Source of the DNA: DATHSN01 sp035464115
GTDB lineage: Bacteria; Actinomycetota; Acidimicrobiia; Acidimicrobiales; SKKL01
NCBI GenBank assembly: GCA_035464115.1
Contig: DATHSN010000310.1
Location: forward strand, 1 to 5,001
Reading direction: 5' to 3'
DNA: 5,001 bases
The notes beneath the pieces were generated by a model. The model was not told the origin of the DNA and searched no databases. It worked only from the letters and a program-made list of their open reading frames with translations. This document shows positions 1 through 5,001 of the stretch, piece by piece. A program made the position numbers and the translations under genes. Within the stretch, counting starts at the first letter, position 1, and the number at the start of each line of letters is the position of its first letter.

Positions 1-1348
1 GGTCATGGACCGCGCCGACGCCGAGGGGCTCGGTCGTGACGATCCCGGCGCCCACCTGCCCGAGCGCACCATGGAGGCGGCCAAGGCGGGCAATGGCGCC
101 GACGTGGTGGTCATCGGCGACCGCTCCACCGCCTGGTACTCGGGGGCGCCCGTGTCGGCGCCGGCGATCCTGCCCGCGTTCGGCGACACGGTGGCGCGGC
201 CCGCGGTGCGGGGCCGGGTGGCCGAGGTGCTCGAGGGCGTGGTCGCCGGCCAGCAGGTCGGCTTCGACGAGATCGTGACCTTGTTCGGGGCCCGCGGCCC
301 CGAGGTGCTCGCGGTCGGCGAGGTGGCCGACCAGCTGCGGCGCGACACGGTGGGCGATGACGTCACCTACGTGGCCAACCGCAACATCAACTACACCAAC
401 GTCTGCACGTTCAAGTGCCGGTTCTGCGGGTTCTCGAAGGGTCCGCTGTCGTTGAACCTGCGGGGCACGCCCTATCTGCTCACCGTCGACGAGGTGCAGC
501 GCCGCGTCGTCGAGGGGGTCGAGCGCGGCGCCACCGAGGTGTGCCTGCAGGGCGGCATCCACCCCGACTTCGACGGCGACTACTACGTCGACCTGTGCCG
601 GGCGGTCACCGAGGCGGCGCCCGGGATCCACGTGCACGGGTTCACCGCGCTCGAGGTCACCGAGGGGGCCCGCCGGCTCGGGGAGCCCCTGGCCGACTAC
701 CTGCGACGGCTCATGGACGTGGGGTTGCGGTCGTTGCCGGGCACCGCGGCCGAGATCCTCGACGACCCGGTCCGCGAGATCCTGTGCCCCGACAAGATCA
801 CCACCGACGAGTGGCTGTTCGCCCACCGCACCGCCCACGAGGTGGGCCTGCGGTCCAACGTCACCATCATGTTCGGCGCGGTGGAGGGCGTGGAGAGCTG
901 GGCCCGCCACCTGCTCGTCACGCGCGACCTGCAGGCTCAGACCGGTGGGTTCACCGAGTTCGTCGGCCTGCCGTTCGTGCACATGGCGTCACCGATCTAC
1001 CTGCAGCGCAAGGCCCGCCGGGGCCCCACGTTCCGCGAGGTGCTGCTGATGCACGCGGTGGCCCGCATCGCCTACCGGGGCCTGATCGACCACGTGCAGG
1101 CCAGCTGGGTGAAGATCGGGGTCGAGGGCGTGCGCCAGATGCTGCGCTCGGGATGCGACGATCTGGGCGGCACCCTCATCGACGAGAACATCTCGCGGGC
1201 GGCCGGGGCCGAGCACGGCCAGCATCTCACCCCCGACGACTTCGCCGACATCGTCGAGCCCTTGGGGCGACGGCTGCGCCAGCGGACCACGCTCTACGGC
1301 GATCCCGTTCGCGACGCCTCCGTGGCGGTGCCGGTGGCGGGGAGCTGA
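1..1348 (+). CDS. fbiC: FO synthase, C-terminal part with complete CofH domain (5' end outside window)
   Basis: This is a radical-SAM enzyme of coenzyme F420 synthesis. The CofH half joins a tyrosine-derived 4-hydroxybenzyl group to 5-amino-6-ribitylaminouracil, and CofG then closes the deazaflavin ring to give FO. Residues are numbered from the ATG at base 5. The [4Fe-4S]/SAM motif CX3CX2C is C134, C138, C141, just after NRNINYTN. Other CofH blocks are EVCLQGGIHPDFDGDYY (178-194), PGTAAEILDD (245-254), GGFTEF then LPFVH (314-326), and DLGGTLIDENISRAAG (386-401). The frame is open back to base 2, and residues 1 to about 60 look like the tail and linker that follow CofG in fused actinobacterial FbiC. 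I therefore treat this as a partial bifunctional gene and not as a stand-alone CofH starting at base 5. No start signal can be judged with only four bases upstream. The stop is TGA at 1346-1348, and a convergent gene ends 6 bp further on. CofH identity is very secure; the fusion is likely but unproven here. Confidence 0.93.
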   Translation, partial: VMDRADAEGLGRDDPGAHLPERTMEAAKAGNGADVVVIGDRSTAWYSGAPVSAPAILPAFGDTVARPAVRGRVAEVLEGVVAGQQVGFDEIVTLFGARGPEVLAVGEVADQLRRDTVGDDVTYVANRNINYTNVCTFKCRFCGFSKGPLSLNLRGTPYLLTVDEVQRRVVEGVERGATEVCLQGGIHPDFDGDYYVDLCRAVTEAAPGIHVHGFTALEVTEGARRLGEPLADYLRRLMDVGLRSLPGTAAEILDDPVREILCPDKITTDEWLFAHRTAHEVGLRSNVTIMFGAVEGVESWARHLLVTRDLQAQTGGFTEFVGLPFVHMASPIYLQRKARRGPTFREVLLMHAVARIAYRGLIDHVQASWVKIGVEGVRQMLRSGCDDLGGTLIDENISRAAGAEHGQHLTPDDFADIVEPLGRRLRQRTTLYGDPVRDASVAVPVAGS

Positions 1349-1382
1349 AGCGGGTCAGGCCGCGACGTGGGGTGAGGCGTCG
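1312..1382. repeat. 9-bp inverted repeat around the fbiC/small-gene convergent junction
   Basis: CGACGCCTC at 1312-1320 is the exact reverse complement of GAGGCGTCG at 1374-1382. The 53-base loop contains both stop codons (1346-1348 plus strand, 1355-1357 minus strand). The arms lie inside the last codons of each gene. There is no T-run, so it is not a classical intrinsic terminator. In DNA this GC-rich a 9-base match at this distance could be chance. Confidence 0.3.
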
Positions 1383-1558
1383 ACCAGCTCGCTCGTGACC
1401 TCGGCGAGCTCGTTCCAGAGCCGCCGGATCTCGGCGTCGTGGGCGCGGGCCTCTCGGGGCCAGCCCTGGCGGAGCGCTTCTTCGCGCTGCGCTTCCTCTT
1501 CGATGATCTGCAGCTCGATGCCGGTGACGGCGAACTCCGGGCAGCGGTAGCGGGTCAT
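1355..1558 (-). CDS. Small charged helical protein, 67 aa, function unknown
   Basis: I do not recognise a family for this small protein. The frame runs ATG at 1558-1556 to TGA at 1357-1355. The product starts MTRYRCPEFAVTGIEL and then becomes a mostly helical, Glu/Arg/Ala-rich stretch (about residues 14-60) in which hydrophobic residues recur as in a short coiled coil or helical hairpin. It has a single Cys (C6), no signal peptide and no membrane segment, so it is probably cytoplasmic. Codons are strongly GC-ending, as in the neighbouring genes. It lies 40 bp downstream of the metallohydrolase gene on the same strand, so it is probably the last gene of that transcription unit. There is no convincing Shine-Dalgarno; the bases before the ATG are mainly C. 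Its stop lies 6 bp from the stop of the convergent fbiC. The main doubt is whether it is expressed, although the composition is protein-like and no better frame covers the interval. Confidence 0.62.
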   Translation of the reverse strand: MTRYRCPEFAVTGIELQIIEEEAQREEALRQGWPREARAHDAEIRRLWNELAEVTSELVDASPHVAA

Positions 1559-1598
1559 GGTGGGGGACTGCCCGGCTCGGGCGGCCCCGAAACCCGGA

Positions 1599-2177
1599 TC
1601 ACCCCGCGCGGGGCGGGGCGCTGCCGAGCGGGATGGCGCCGTCGATCCGCTCGGACGGCGGGCCTGCGGTCGGCGCGCGGGTGGTGGCGCGCAGCCGCTC
1701 GAGGCGGACCAGCTCGGCGAGGCCGACCCCGCTCGGCGGTTCGGGGTCGACCCACGGGGCTGGTGGGATCCGCCACCGGTGCAGCTCGGCTTCGAGCAGC
1801 GCGCCGGCGGTGGTGCCGCCGACGAGGGCGACGGTGCGCACCTCGGCGGCGCGGAACGTGGGCCCGTGGGCCGCCTCGGTGGCGGTGGGGCGCCGGAGGT
1901 GGTGCGCCAGCTCGTGGGCGAGGGTGAGCGGGGTGCACCCGGCGGGGGCGAGCACGAGCGAGGTCCCGTCGGACCACGAGCGGCGGGAGTCGGACCGACC
2001 GGGTCGCAGGTGCGGGGGCGCCACGCCGAACCCGATCCACCAGGGGTGGGCGACCACCCGGTCGAGCAACGCCACCAGGTCGGCCCAGGGCCAGCGCTCG
2101 TCGACGAGGGTGCCGCCGAGCGCCGCGGTCTCGGCGTCGTAGCAGCGCTGGCGGTGGCGGTCGACGGCGCCGGTCAC
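1599..2177 (-). CDS. Putative zinc metallohydrolase with HELAHH motif (TIGR04338-like)
   Basis: This is a 192-residue predicted zinc hydrolase. The signature is HELAHH at residues 88-93: H88 and H92 as zinc ligands and E89 as the catalytic base. It is followed by HGPTF at 104-108, where H104 is a plausible third ligand. HExxH followed by a distant HGxxF resembles SprT-like zincins and the actinobacterial putative metallohydrolase family TIGR04338, whose members, as I recall them, also begin with an R.R.Y.AE segment (here RHRQRCYDAE, 7-16). There is no signal peptide or membrane segment, so it is probably cytoplasmic. The tail after about residue 137 is Pro/Arg-rich and probably outside the fold. 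The start is GTG at 2177-2175, overlapping the TGA of the upstream DUF2786 gene in a GTGA junction. No Shine-Dalgarno precedes it, so translation probably depends on coupling. The substrate is unknown, and peptidase activity is inferred only from the motif. Confidence 0.85.
   Translation of the reverse strand: MTGAVDRHRQRCYDAETAALGGTLVDERWPWADLVALLDRVVAHPWWIGFGVAPPHLRPGRSDSRRSWSDGTSLVLAPAGCTPLTLAHELAHHLRRPTATEAAHGPTFRAAEVRTVALVGGTTAGALLEAELHRWRIPPAPWVDPEPPSGVGLAELVRLERLRATTRAPTAGPPSERIDGAIPLGSAPPRAG
2174..2177 (-). other. GTGA stop/start overlap (translational coupling)
   Basis: On the minus strand the four bases read GTGA. GTG starts the metallohydrolase and TGA ends the DUF2786 protein. 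There is no Shine-Dalgarno-like sequence just upstream of the GTG, so reinitiation by ribosomes finishing the first gene is the likely way the second is translated. Confidence 0.85.
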
Positions 2178-2908
2178 GAGCCGAGCGCGCCGTGGGGGCC
2201 CGACGGCACCCCTCGGCCGGTGTGGAGGTCGGCCCGCTCGCCGGCGACCCGGCCCCGGTCGGCGGCGGTGGCGCTGAGCGCGGCGGCGGGGTCGAGGCGC
2301 CCGACGCGCCCGTAGCGCGACGCGATGAAGTCGTCGGCCGCGGCGCGGCGATCGGCGAGGACCAGCGCCACCGAGGAGGTGCCCGCGGCGGGCTCGGGGG
2401 CGTCGCGCACGGCCGAGGCCATGTGCTCGGTGAGGCGCTCACCGACGCGGTGGGCGAACCCGAACAGGAAGCTCCGCCGGAACTCGACGCCGGTGTGGCC
2501 GCGGGGCACCGCCTCGGCGGCGGCGGCCCGGGTGGCCTGGACCAGGAGCGACGTGTAGAGCAGCTCGACGCGCTCCACGTCGGAGGCGTGGCCGACGAGG
2601 TGGCCGCGGCGTCCGTCGGCGCGCACCGAGGTGAGCAGCCGGCAGTCGAGGGCGTCGGCGACCACGCCGAGCAGGGCCAGCCGGGCCCGGACGTACTGGC
2701 CCCGGCCCAGCTCGACGTCGGCCTCGACGATGCGTCGGTCCTCGGGGCGAGGTCCTGACACGGCGGCCTCGTCGACCCGGTGGCGGGCCATCAGCTCGGC
2801 GGCCTTGGCGGCGAAGGTCTCGGCCTCGGAGGGGAAGGGGGTGCGCTCGGCCTGGTCGAGCAGGGCCCGGATGCGGCGCAGGACGGTGTCGGAGGCGGTG
2901 GTGGACAT
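2174..2908 (-). CDS. DUF2786 domain-containing protein
   Basis: This is a 244-residue cytoplasmic protein with no established biochemical role that I know of. The N-terminal part (about 8-48) matches the DUF2786 pattern: RIRALLDQAERT, then an E-A-E-T-F-AAKAAELM helix and a RHRVDEA ending. The rest resembles the C-terminal domain usual in this family: VEADVELGRGQYVRARLALL (61-80), a short GHLVGHASDVERVELLY segment (102-118), and FRRSFLFGFAHRVGERL (143-159) before an ALVLADRR strand (181-188). The start is ATG at 2908-2906, with GGGAG six bases upstream. The minus-strand frame stays open far beyond this start, antisense to the transporter gene, but the Shine-Dalgarno and the start of homology place the N terminus here. 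It is the first gene of a three-gene set and its TGA overlaps the GTG of the metallohydrolase, which implies matched production of the two. It is transcribed divergently from the MFS gene. Confidence 0.86.
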   Translation of the reverse strand: MSTTASDTVLRRIRALLDQAERTPFPSEAETFAAKAAELMARHRVDEAAVSGPRPEDRRIVEADVELGRGQYVRARLALLGVVADALDCRLLTSVRADGRRGHLVGHASDVERVELLYTSLLVQATRAAAAEAVPRGHTGVEFRRSFLFGFAHRVGERLTEHMASAVRDAPEPAAGTSSVALVLADRRAAADDFIASRYGRVGRLDPAAALSATAADRGRVAGERADLHTGRGVPSGPHGALGS

Positions 2909-2914
2909 GGGTGG

Positions 2915-2919
2915 CTCCC
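2915..2919 (-). promoter_or_regulatory. Ribosome binding site of the DUF2786 gene
   Basis: The minus strand reads GGGAG followed by a six-base spacer and ATG (2908-2906). This decides the start inside a much longer open frame that continues antisense through the transporter gene. Confidence 0.7.
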
Positions 2920-3010
2920 GGACGGGGGCGGACGGCGGGGGGCGGGCCGGCCGGTGGAGCCGCGTCGCCCGAGTGGGTCGAGCGTAGAGGGGGCCAGTGA
3001 CAGTGACGGG

Positions 3011-3040
3011 TTGGCCTCCGGTCGCCGGGCGCCCTAGAGT
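3011..3040 (+). promoter_or_regulatory. Candidate sigma70-type promoter of the MFS/HxlR operon
   Basis: TTGGCC at 3011-3016 (four of six matches to TTGACA) is followed by an 18-base spacer and TAGAGT at 3035-3040 (TANNNT pattern). Initiation would fall near 3047, leaving a leader of about 40 bases that contains the strong ribosome binding site before the GTG at 3086. The region is locally less GC-rich than its surroundings, which fits a promoter. On the other strand a TACGCT at 2986-2981 could be a -10 for the DUF2786 gene, but its -35 is poor. These are consensus matches by eye. Confidence 0.45.
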
Positions 3041-3053
3041 TCGATCATTGAAC
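3039..3053 (+). promoter_or_regulatory. Imperfect 15-bp palindrome, candidate operator
   Basis: GTTCGATCATTGAAC is a palindrome centred on C3046. Of the seven base pairs between its arms only the 3043/3049 pair does not match. It overlaps the last two bases of the putative -10 and covers the predicted start of transcription, where a bound repressor would block initiation. The most obvious binder is the HxlR-family protein encoded second in the operon, which would make the loop autoregulatory; this is inferred from position and symmetry only. Confidence 0.45.
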
Positions 3054-3073
3054 GGCGCGGGGGCGTCGGCGGG

Positions 3074-3080
3074 GGAGGAG
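3074..3080 (+). promoter_or_regulatory. Ribosome binding site of the MFS gene
   Basis: GGAGGAG followed by a five-base spacer and GTG at 3086-3088. The near-perfect Shine-Dalgarno fixes a GTG start for the transporter. Confidence 0.8.
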
Positions 3081-3085
3081 CGCAG

Positions 3086-4507
3086 GTGGACGAGCCGACG
3101 ACGGTGGCACCCCGACCCGGCCTGGTGGTGGGCCTGTCGAGCCTGGCCGTGCTCGCCGTGTTCCTCGACACCACGGTGCTGTTCGTGGCGTTCCCCGATC
3201 TCGTCGCCGACTTCTCCGACGTGGCCCCGACCAGCCTGTCGTGGGTCCTCAACGCCTACACGATCGTGTTCGCGGCGTTGCTGGTGCCCGCCGGCCGCCT
3301 CGTCGACCGGTTGGGTCGCAAGCGCACGTTCCTCCTCGGTCTCGTCACCTTCACCGTGGCCTCGGTGGTGTGCGCGCTCGCCCCGAACGTGCCGCTGCTC
3401 ATCGTCGCCCGGGCCGCCCAGGCTGCGGGCGGCTCGCTGCTGATCCCCGGCTCGCTGGCGCTCGTGTTGGCGGCCGTGCCCCGCGAGCGCCTGCCCGTGG
3501 CGGTGGCGGTGTGGGGCGCAGCCGGGGCGTTCGCCGGCGCCGTCGGACCGACCCTCGGTGCCGCCATCGTCGAGCTGGGTGGGTGGCGGTGGGTGTTCGT
3601 GATCAACCTGCCCATCGGCGTGGCCACGTGGGTCGCCGGCCGCCGGGTGTTCGCCGAGTCGACCGAGCTCACGGACGATCGGGTCGGCACGCCGCTCGGG
3701 GTCCTGCTCATCATGGCGCCGGCCGCGCTGATCAGCCTCGGCGTGGTGCAGTCCGAGACGTGGGGGTGGACCGACGCCCGCACCGTCGCCGCCCTGGTGG
3801 GTGGTGCTCTGCTGCTGGCGGCGTTCGTCGCCCACCAGCAGCGCAGCGCCGCCCCGGTGCTCGACCTCTCGCTGTTCGCCTCGGTCGACTTCCGCTGGGC
3901 CAACGCGGCCACGATCGCGTTCGGCGTGGCGTTCTCGGCCATGTTCTTGTCCTCGGTGCTGTTCCTCACCGAGGTCTGGGGCTGGTCGACCCTGAAGGCG
4001 GGCCTGGCGATCACGCCCGGGCCCGCGCTGGTCGTCGTGCTCGCCCGGCCGGTGGGACAGCTCGCCGCCCGCATCGGCCAGCGACCGCTGCTGCTCACCG
4101 GTGGGGTGCTGTTCGCCATCGGTGGCCTGTGGCGGTGGCTGCTCCTCGACGCCACGCCCGACTACGTCGGCGACTACCTGCCCTCGATGCTGTTCACCGG
4201 GCTCGGCGTGGTGTGCTGCCTGCCGCAGCTGTCGAGCGTCGCCGCCCAGTCGCTGCCGCCCCACCGGTTCGGGGTCGGCTCCTCGGTGAACCAGGCGGTC
4301 CGCCAGCTCGGCCAGACGTTCGGCGTGGCCCTGGTCATCGGGTTCGTCAGCGGGGTCGTCTCGCTCGACGAAGCGCTGGCCGCGTTCGACCGGGTCTGGG
4401 TGCTCCTCATCGTCGGTGGGCTCGCCACCTCGCTGCTGTCGCTGCCGATCACCCCCCGGGCGCGCCGCGCCGGCGCGGTGGCGCCCGCCCCCGCGGCCGG
4501 CCACTAG
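3086..4507 (+). CDS. MFS drug/metabolite exporter, DHA2 (EmrB/QacA) type, 14 helices
   Basis: This is a 473-residue inner-membrane exporter, probably a proton antiporter for small, often amphipathic molecules; the substrate cannot be read from sequence. DHA2 marks are visible in order. A LDTTVLFVAFPDL motif lies in helix 1 (27-39, with D28). WVLNAYTIVFAALLVPAGRL (53-72) leads into motif A, GRLVDRLGRKR (70-80). R109 and Q112 lie in the helix 4 motif. Motif C has GPTLG (154-158) in helix 5, followed by GWRWVFVINLPIG (166-178). SSVNQAVRQLGQTFGVA (399-415) lies near helix 13. I count about fourteen hydrophobic segments between residues 13 and 454, the usual number and length for the family. The short C-terminal tail (456-473) is Ala/Pro/Arg-rich. 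The start is GTG after a strong ribosome binding site. It is followed after 10 bp by an HxlR regulator, which suggests inducible efflux of a toxic compound. Confidence 0.93.
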   Translation: MDEPTTVAPRPGLVVGLSSLAVLAVFLDTTVLFVAFPDLVADFSDVAPTSLSWVLNAYTIVFAALLVPAGRLVDRLGRKRTFLLGLVTFTVASVVCALAPNVPLLIVARAAQAAGGSLLIPGSLALVLAAVPRERLPVAVAVWGAAGAFAGAVGPTLGAAIVELGGWRWVFVINLPIGVATWVAGRRVFAESTELTDDRVGTPLGVLLIMAPAALISLGVVQSETWGWTDARTVAALVGGALLLAAFVAHQQRSAAPVLDLSLFASVDFRWANAATIAFGVAFSAMFLSSVLFLTEVWGWSTLKAGLAITPGPALVVVLARPVGQLAARIGQRPLLLTGGVLFAIGGLWRWLLLDATPDYVGDYLPSMLFTGLGVVCCLPQLSSVAAQSLPPHRFGVGSSVNQAVRQLGQTFGVALVIGFVSGVVSLDEALAAFDRVWVLLIVGGLATSLLSLPITPRARRAGAVAPAPAAGH

Positions 4508-4512
4508 GAGGG
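4506..4512 (+). promoter_or_regulatory. Ribosome binding site of the HxlR gene
   Basis: AGGAGGG overlaps the TAG stop of the transporter gene and lies five bases before the ATG at 4518. It chooses this start over the in-frame upstream candidate at 4416, which would run through the transporter coding sequence. Confidence 0.8.
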
Positions 4513-4517
4513 CTCGG

Positions 4518-4985
4518 ATGCGACGCGTCAGCCACGCCGACACCCACTGCTCGGTGGCCCGCGCGGTCGACGTCGTGGGCGACCCGTGGACGATGCTCGT
4601 CGTGCGCGAGGCGTTCTTCGGCACGGTGCGGTTCGAGGCGTTCCAGCGGGCGCTCGGCATCCCCCGGGCCACGCTGTCGAGCCGCCTCGACCTGTTGGTG
4701 GACCGGGGGGTGCTCGAGCGTCGCCCCGACCCCGAGCGAGCCGACCGAGCCACGTACCACCTCACCGCCAAGGGGCGAGACCTGCGGCCCGTGCTGCTCG
4801 CGCTGATGCAGTGGGGCGACCGCTGGGGCGGCCTCGACGATCCCCCCGTGGTGCTCGAGGAGGAGGGGACGGGCCGGCGCATCCAGCCGGTGCTCGTCGA
4901 CGCCGAGACCGGCGTCCCCCTGGCCGATCTCCCCGTGCGGGCGGTGCGCCGCCCCCGTCCCGAGCCGCCACAGGCTCCGCGGTGA
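4518..4985 (+). CDS. HxlR-family winged-helix transcriptional regulator
   Basis: This is a 155-residue DNA-binding protein that would act as a dimer on operator DNA. The HxlR pattern is clear. A conserved Cys near the N terminus (C11, in HCSVARAVDVVGDPWTMLVVREAFFG at 10-35) is followed by RFEAFQRALGIPRATLSSRLDLL, the helix-turn-helix (about 38-60). Then come the wing region GVLERRPDP, LTAKGRDL, and ending helix LLALMQWGDRW. After about residue 105 a tail begins PPVVLEEEGTGRRIQPVLVD; at the matching place many relatives carry a Cys-containing CGH...C..CG segment, which here has no Cys, so no metal site is expected. C11 is the only cysteine and could serve as the redox or electrophile sensor known for some HxlR proteins. 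It lies 10 bp after the MFS gene and is surely co-transcribed, so it probably controls that operon, perhaps through the palindrome at 3039-3053. Whether it represses or activates is not visible. Confidence 0.9.
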   Translation: MRRVSHADTHCSVARAVDVVGDPWTMLVVREAFFGTVRFEAFQRALGIPRATLSSRLDLLVDRGVLERRPDPERADRATYHLTAKGRDLRPVLLALMQWGDRWGGLDDPPVVLEEEGTGRRIQPVLVDAETGVPLADLPVRAVRRPRPEPPQAPR

Positions 4986-5001
4986 CCTGTCGGCGGGGGT
5001 T

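Noticed and set aside
415..1398. Plus-strand 327-codon frame inside fbiC
   Set aside because: It is an overlapping shadow frame, Arg/Gly/Pro-rich without any recognisable motif, and the CofH frame is unambiguous.
1602..1613. Perfect 12-bp palindrome CCCCGCGCGGGG near the end of the metallohydrolase gene as a terminator
   Set aside because: It has no loop of its own and no T-run, lies in the coding sequence, and is unsurprising at this GC content.
1557..2315. Plus-strand frame of about 250 codons opposite the metallohydrolase and DUF2786 genes
   Set aside because: It has low-complexity Gly/Ala/Arg composition and no motif, while the opposite strand carries the HELAHH protein and DUF2786 with a typical stop/start overlap.
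2996..3007. Tandem AGTGAC AGTGAC repeat in the divergent intergenic region
   Set aside because: There are only two copies of six bases, with no symmetry and no clear link to either promoter; too little to call a binding site.
4416..4517. Extended N terminus for the HxlR protein
   Set aside because: The extra residues are Pro/Arg-rich, lie within the transporter coding sequence, and a strong AGGAGGG ribosome binding site supports the ATG at 4518.
2909..4882. Long minus-strand open frame running through the MFS and HxlR genes and joined in frame to the DUF2786 gene
   Set aside because: It is antisense to well-supported genes, and its translation is full of Arg, Gly, His, Gln and Glu with no domain pattern, as expected opposite a GC-rich membrane-protein gene. 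The DUF2786 gene has its own ribosome binding site and homologous start at 2908.

Overview
The window looks like chromosomal DNA from a very GC-rich actinobacterium. GC is around 70% or more by eye, third codon positions are almost all G or C, GTG starts are used, and an F420-type FO synthase is present. The FO synthase appears to be a CofG-CofH fusion (fbiC), and the sequence flavour of its CofH half makes a deep-branching lineage such as Acidimicrobiia plausible. That placement is inference from remembered family sequences, not a computed assignment.

Layout: (1) bases 1-1348 (+) hold the 3' part of fbiC, ending in a complete CofH radical-SAM domain for coenzyme F420 biosynthesis; the 5' part lies outside the window. 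(2) Bases 1355-2908 (-) hold a convergent three-gene set. Read in its own direction it is a DUF2786-family protein, then a small HExxH zinc metallohydrolase (resembling TIGR04338, SprT-like spacing) whose GTG overlaps the DUF2786 stop in a GTGA junction, then a 67-residue charged helical protein of unknown function. (3) Bases 2909-3085 are a 177-bp divergent intergenic region with a candidate sigma70-type promoter and a palindromic operator overlapping its -10 element. (4) Bases 3086-4985 (+) hold a two-gene operon, a 14-helix DHA2-type MFS exporter followed after 10 bp by an HxlR-family winged-helix regulator, each with a strong Shine-Dalgarno sequence.

How they work together: the MFS/HxlR pair reads as a self-regulated efflux module, with the HxlR protein probably acting on the palindrome at 3039-3053. 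The DUF2786/metallohydrolase pair is translationally coupled and is the most likely carrier of undescribed biology here, since neither family has an established function that I know of. The fbiC gene is core cofactor metabolism and appears unrelated to its neighbours. No RNA genes, mobile elements, CRISPR arrays or phage features were seen, and no stretch longer than about 180 bp lacks a gene.
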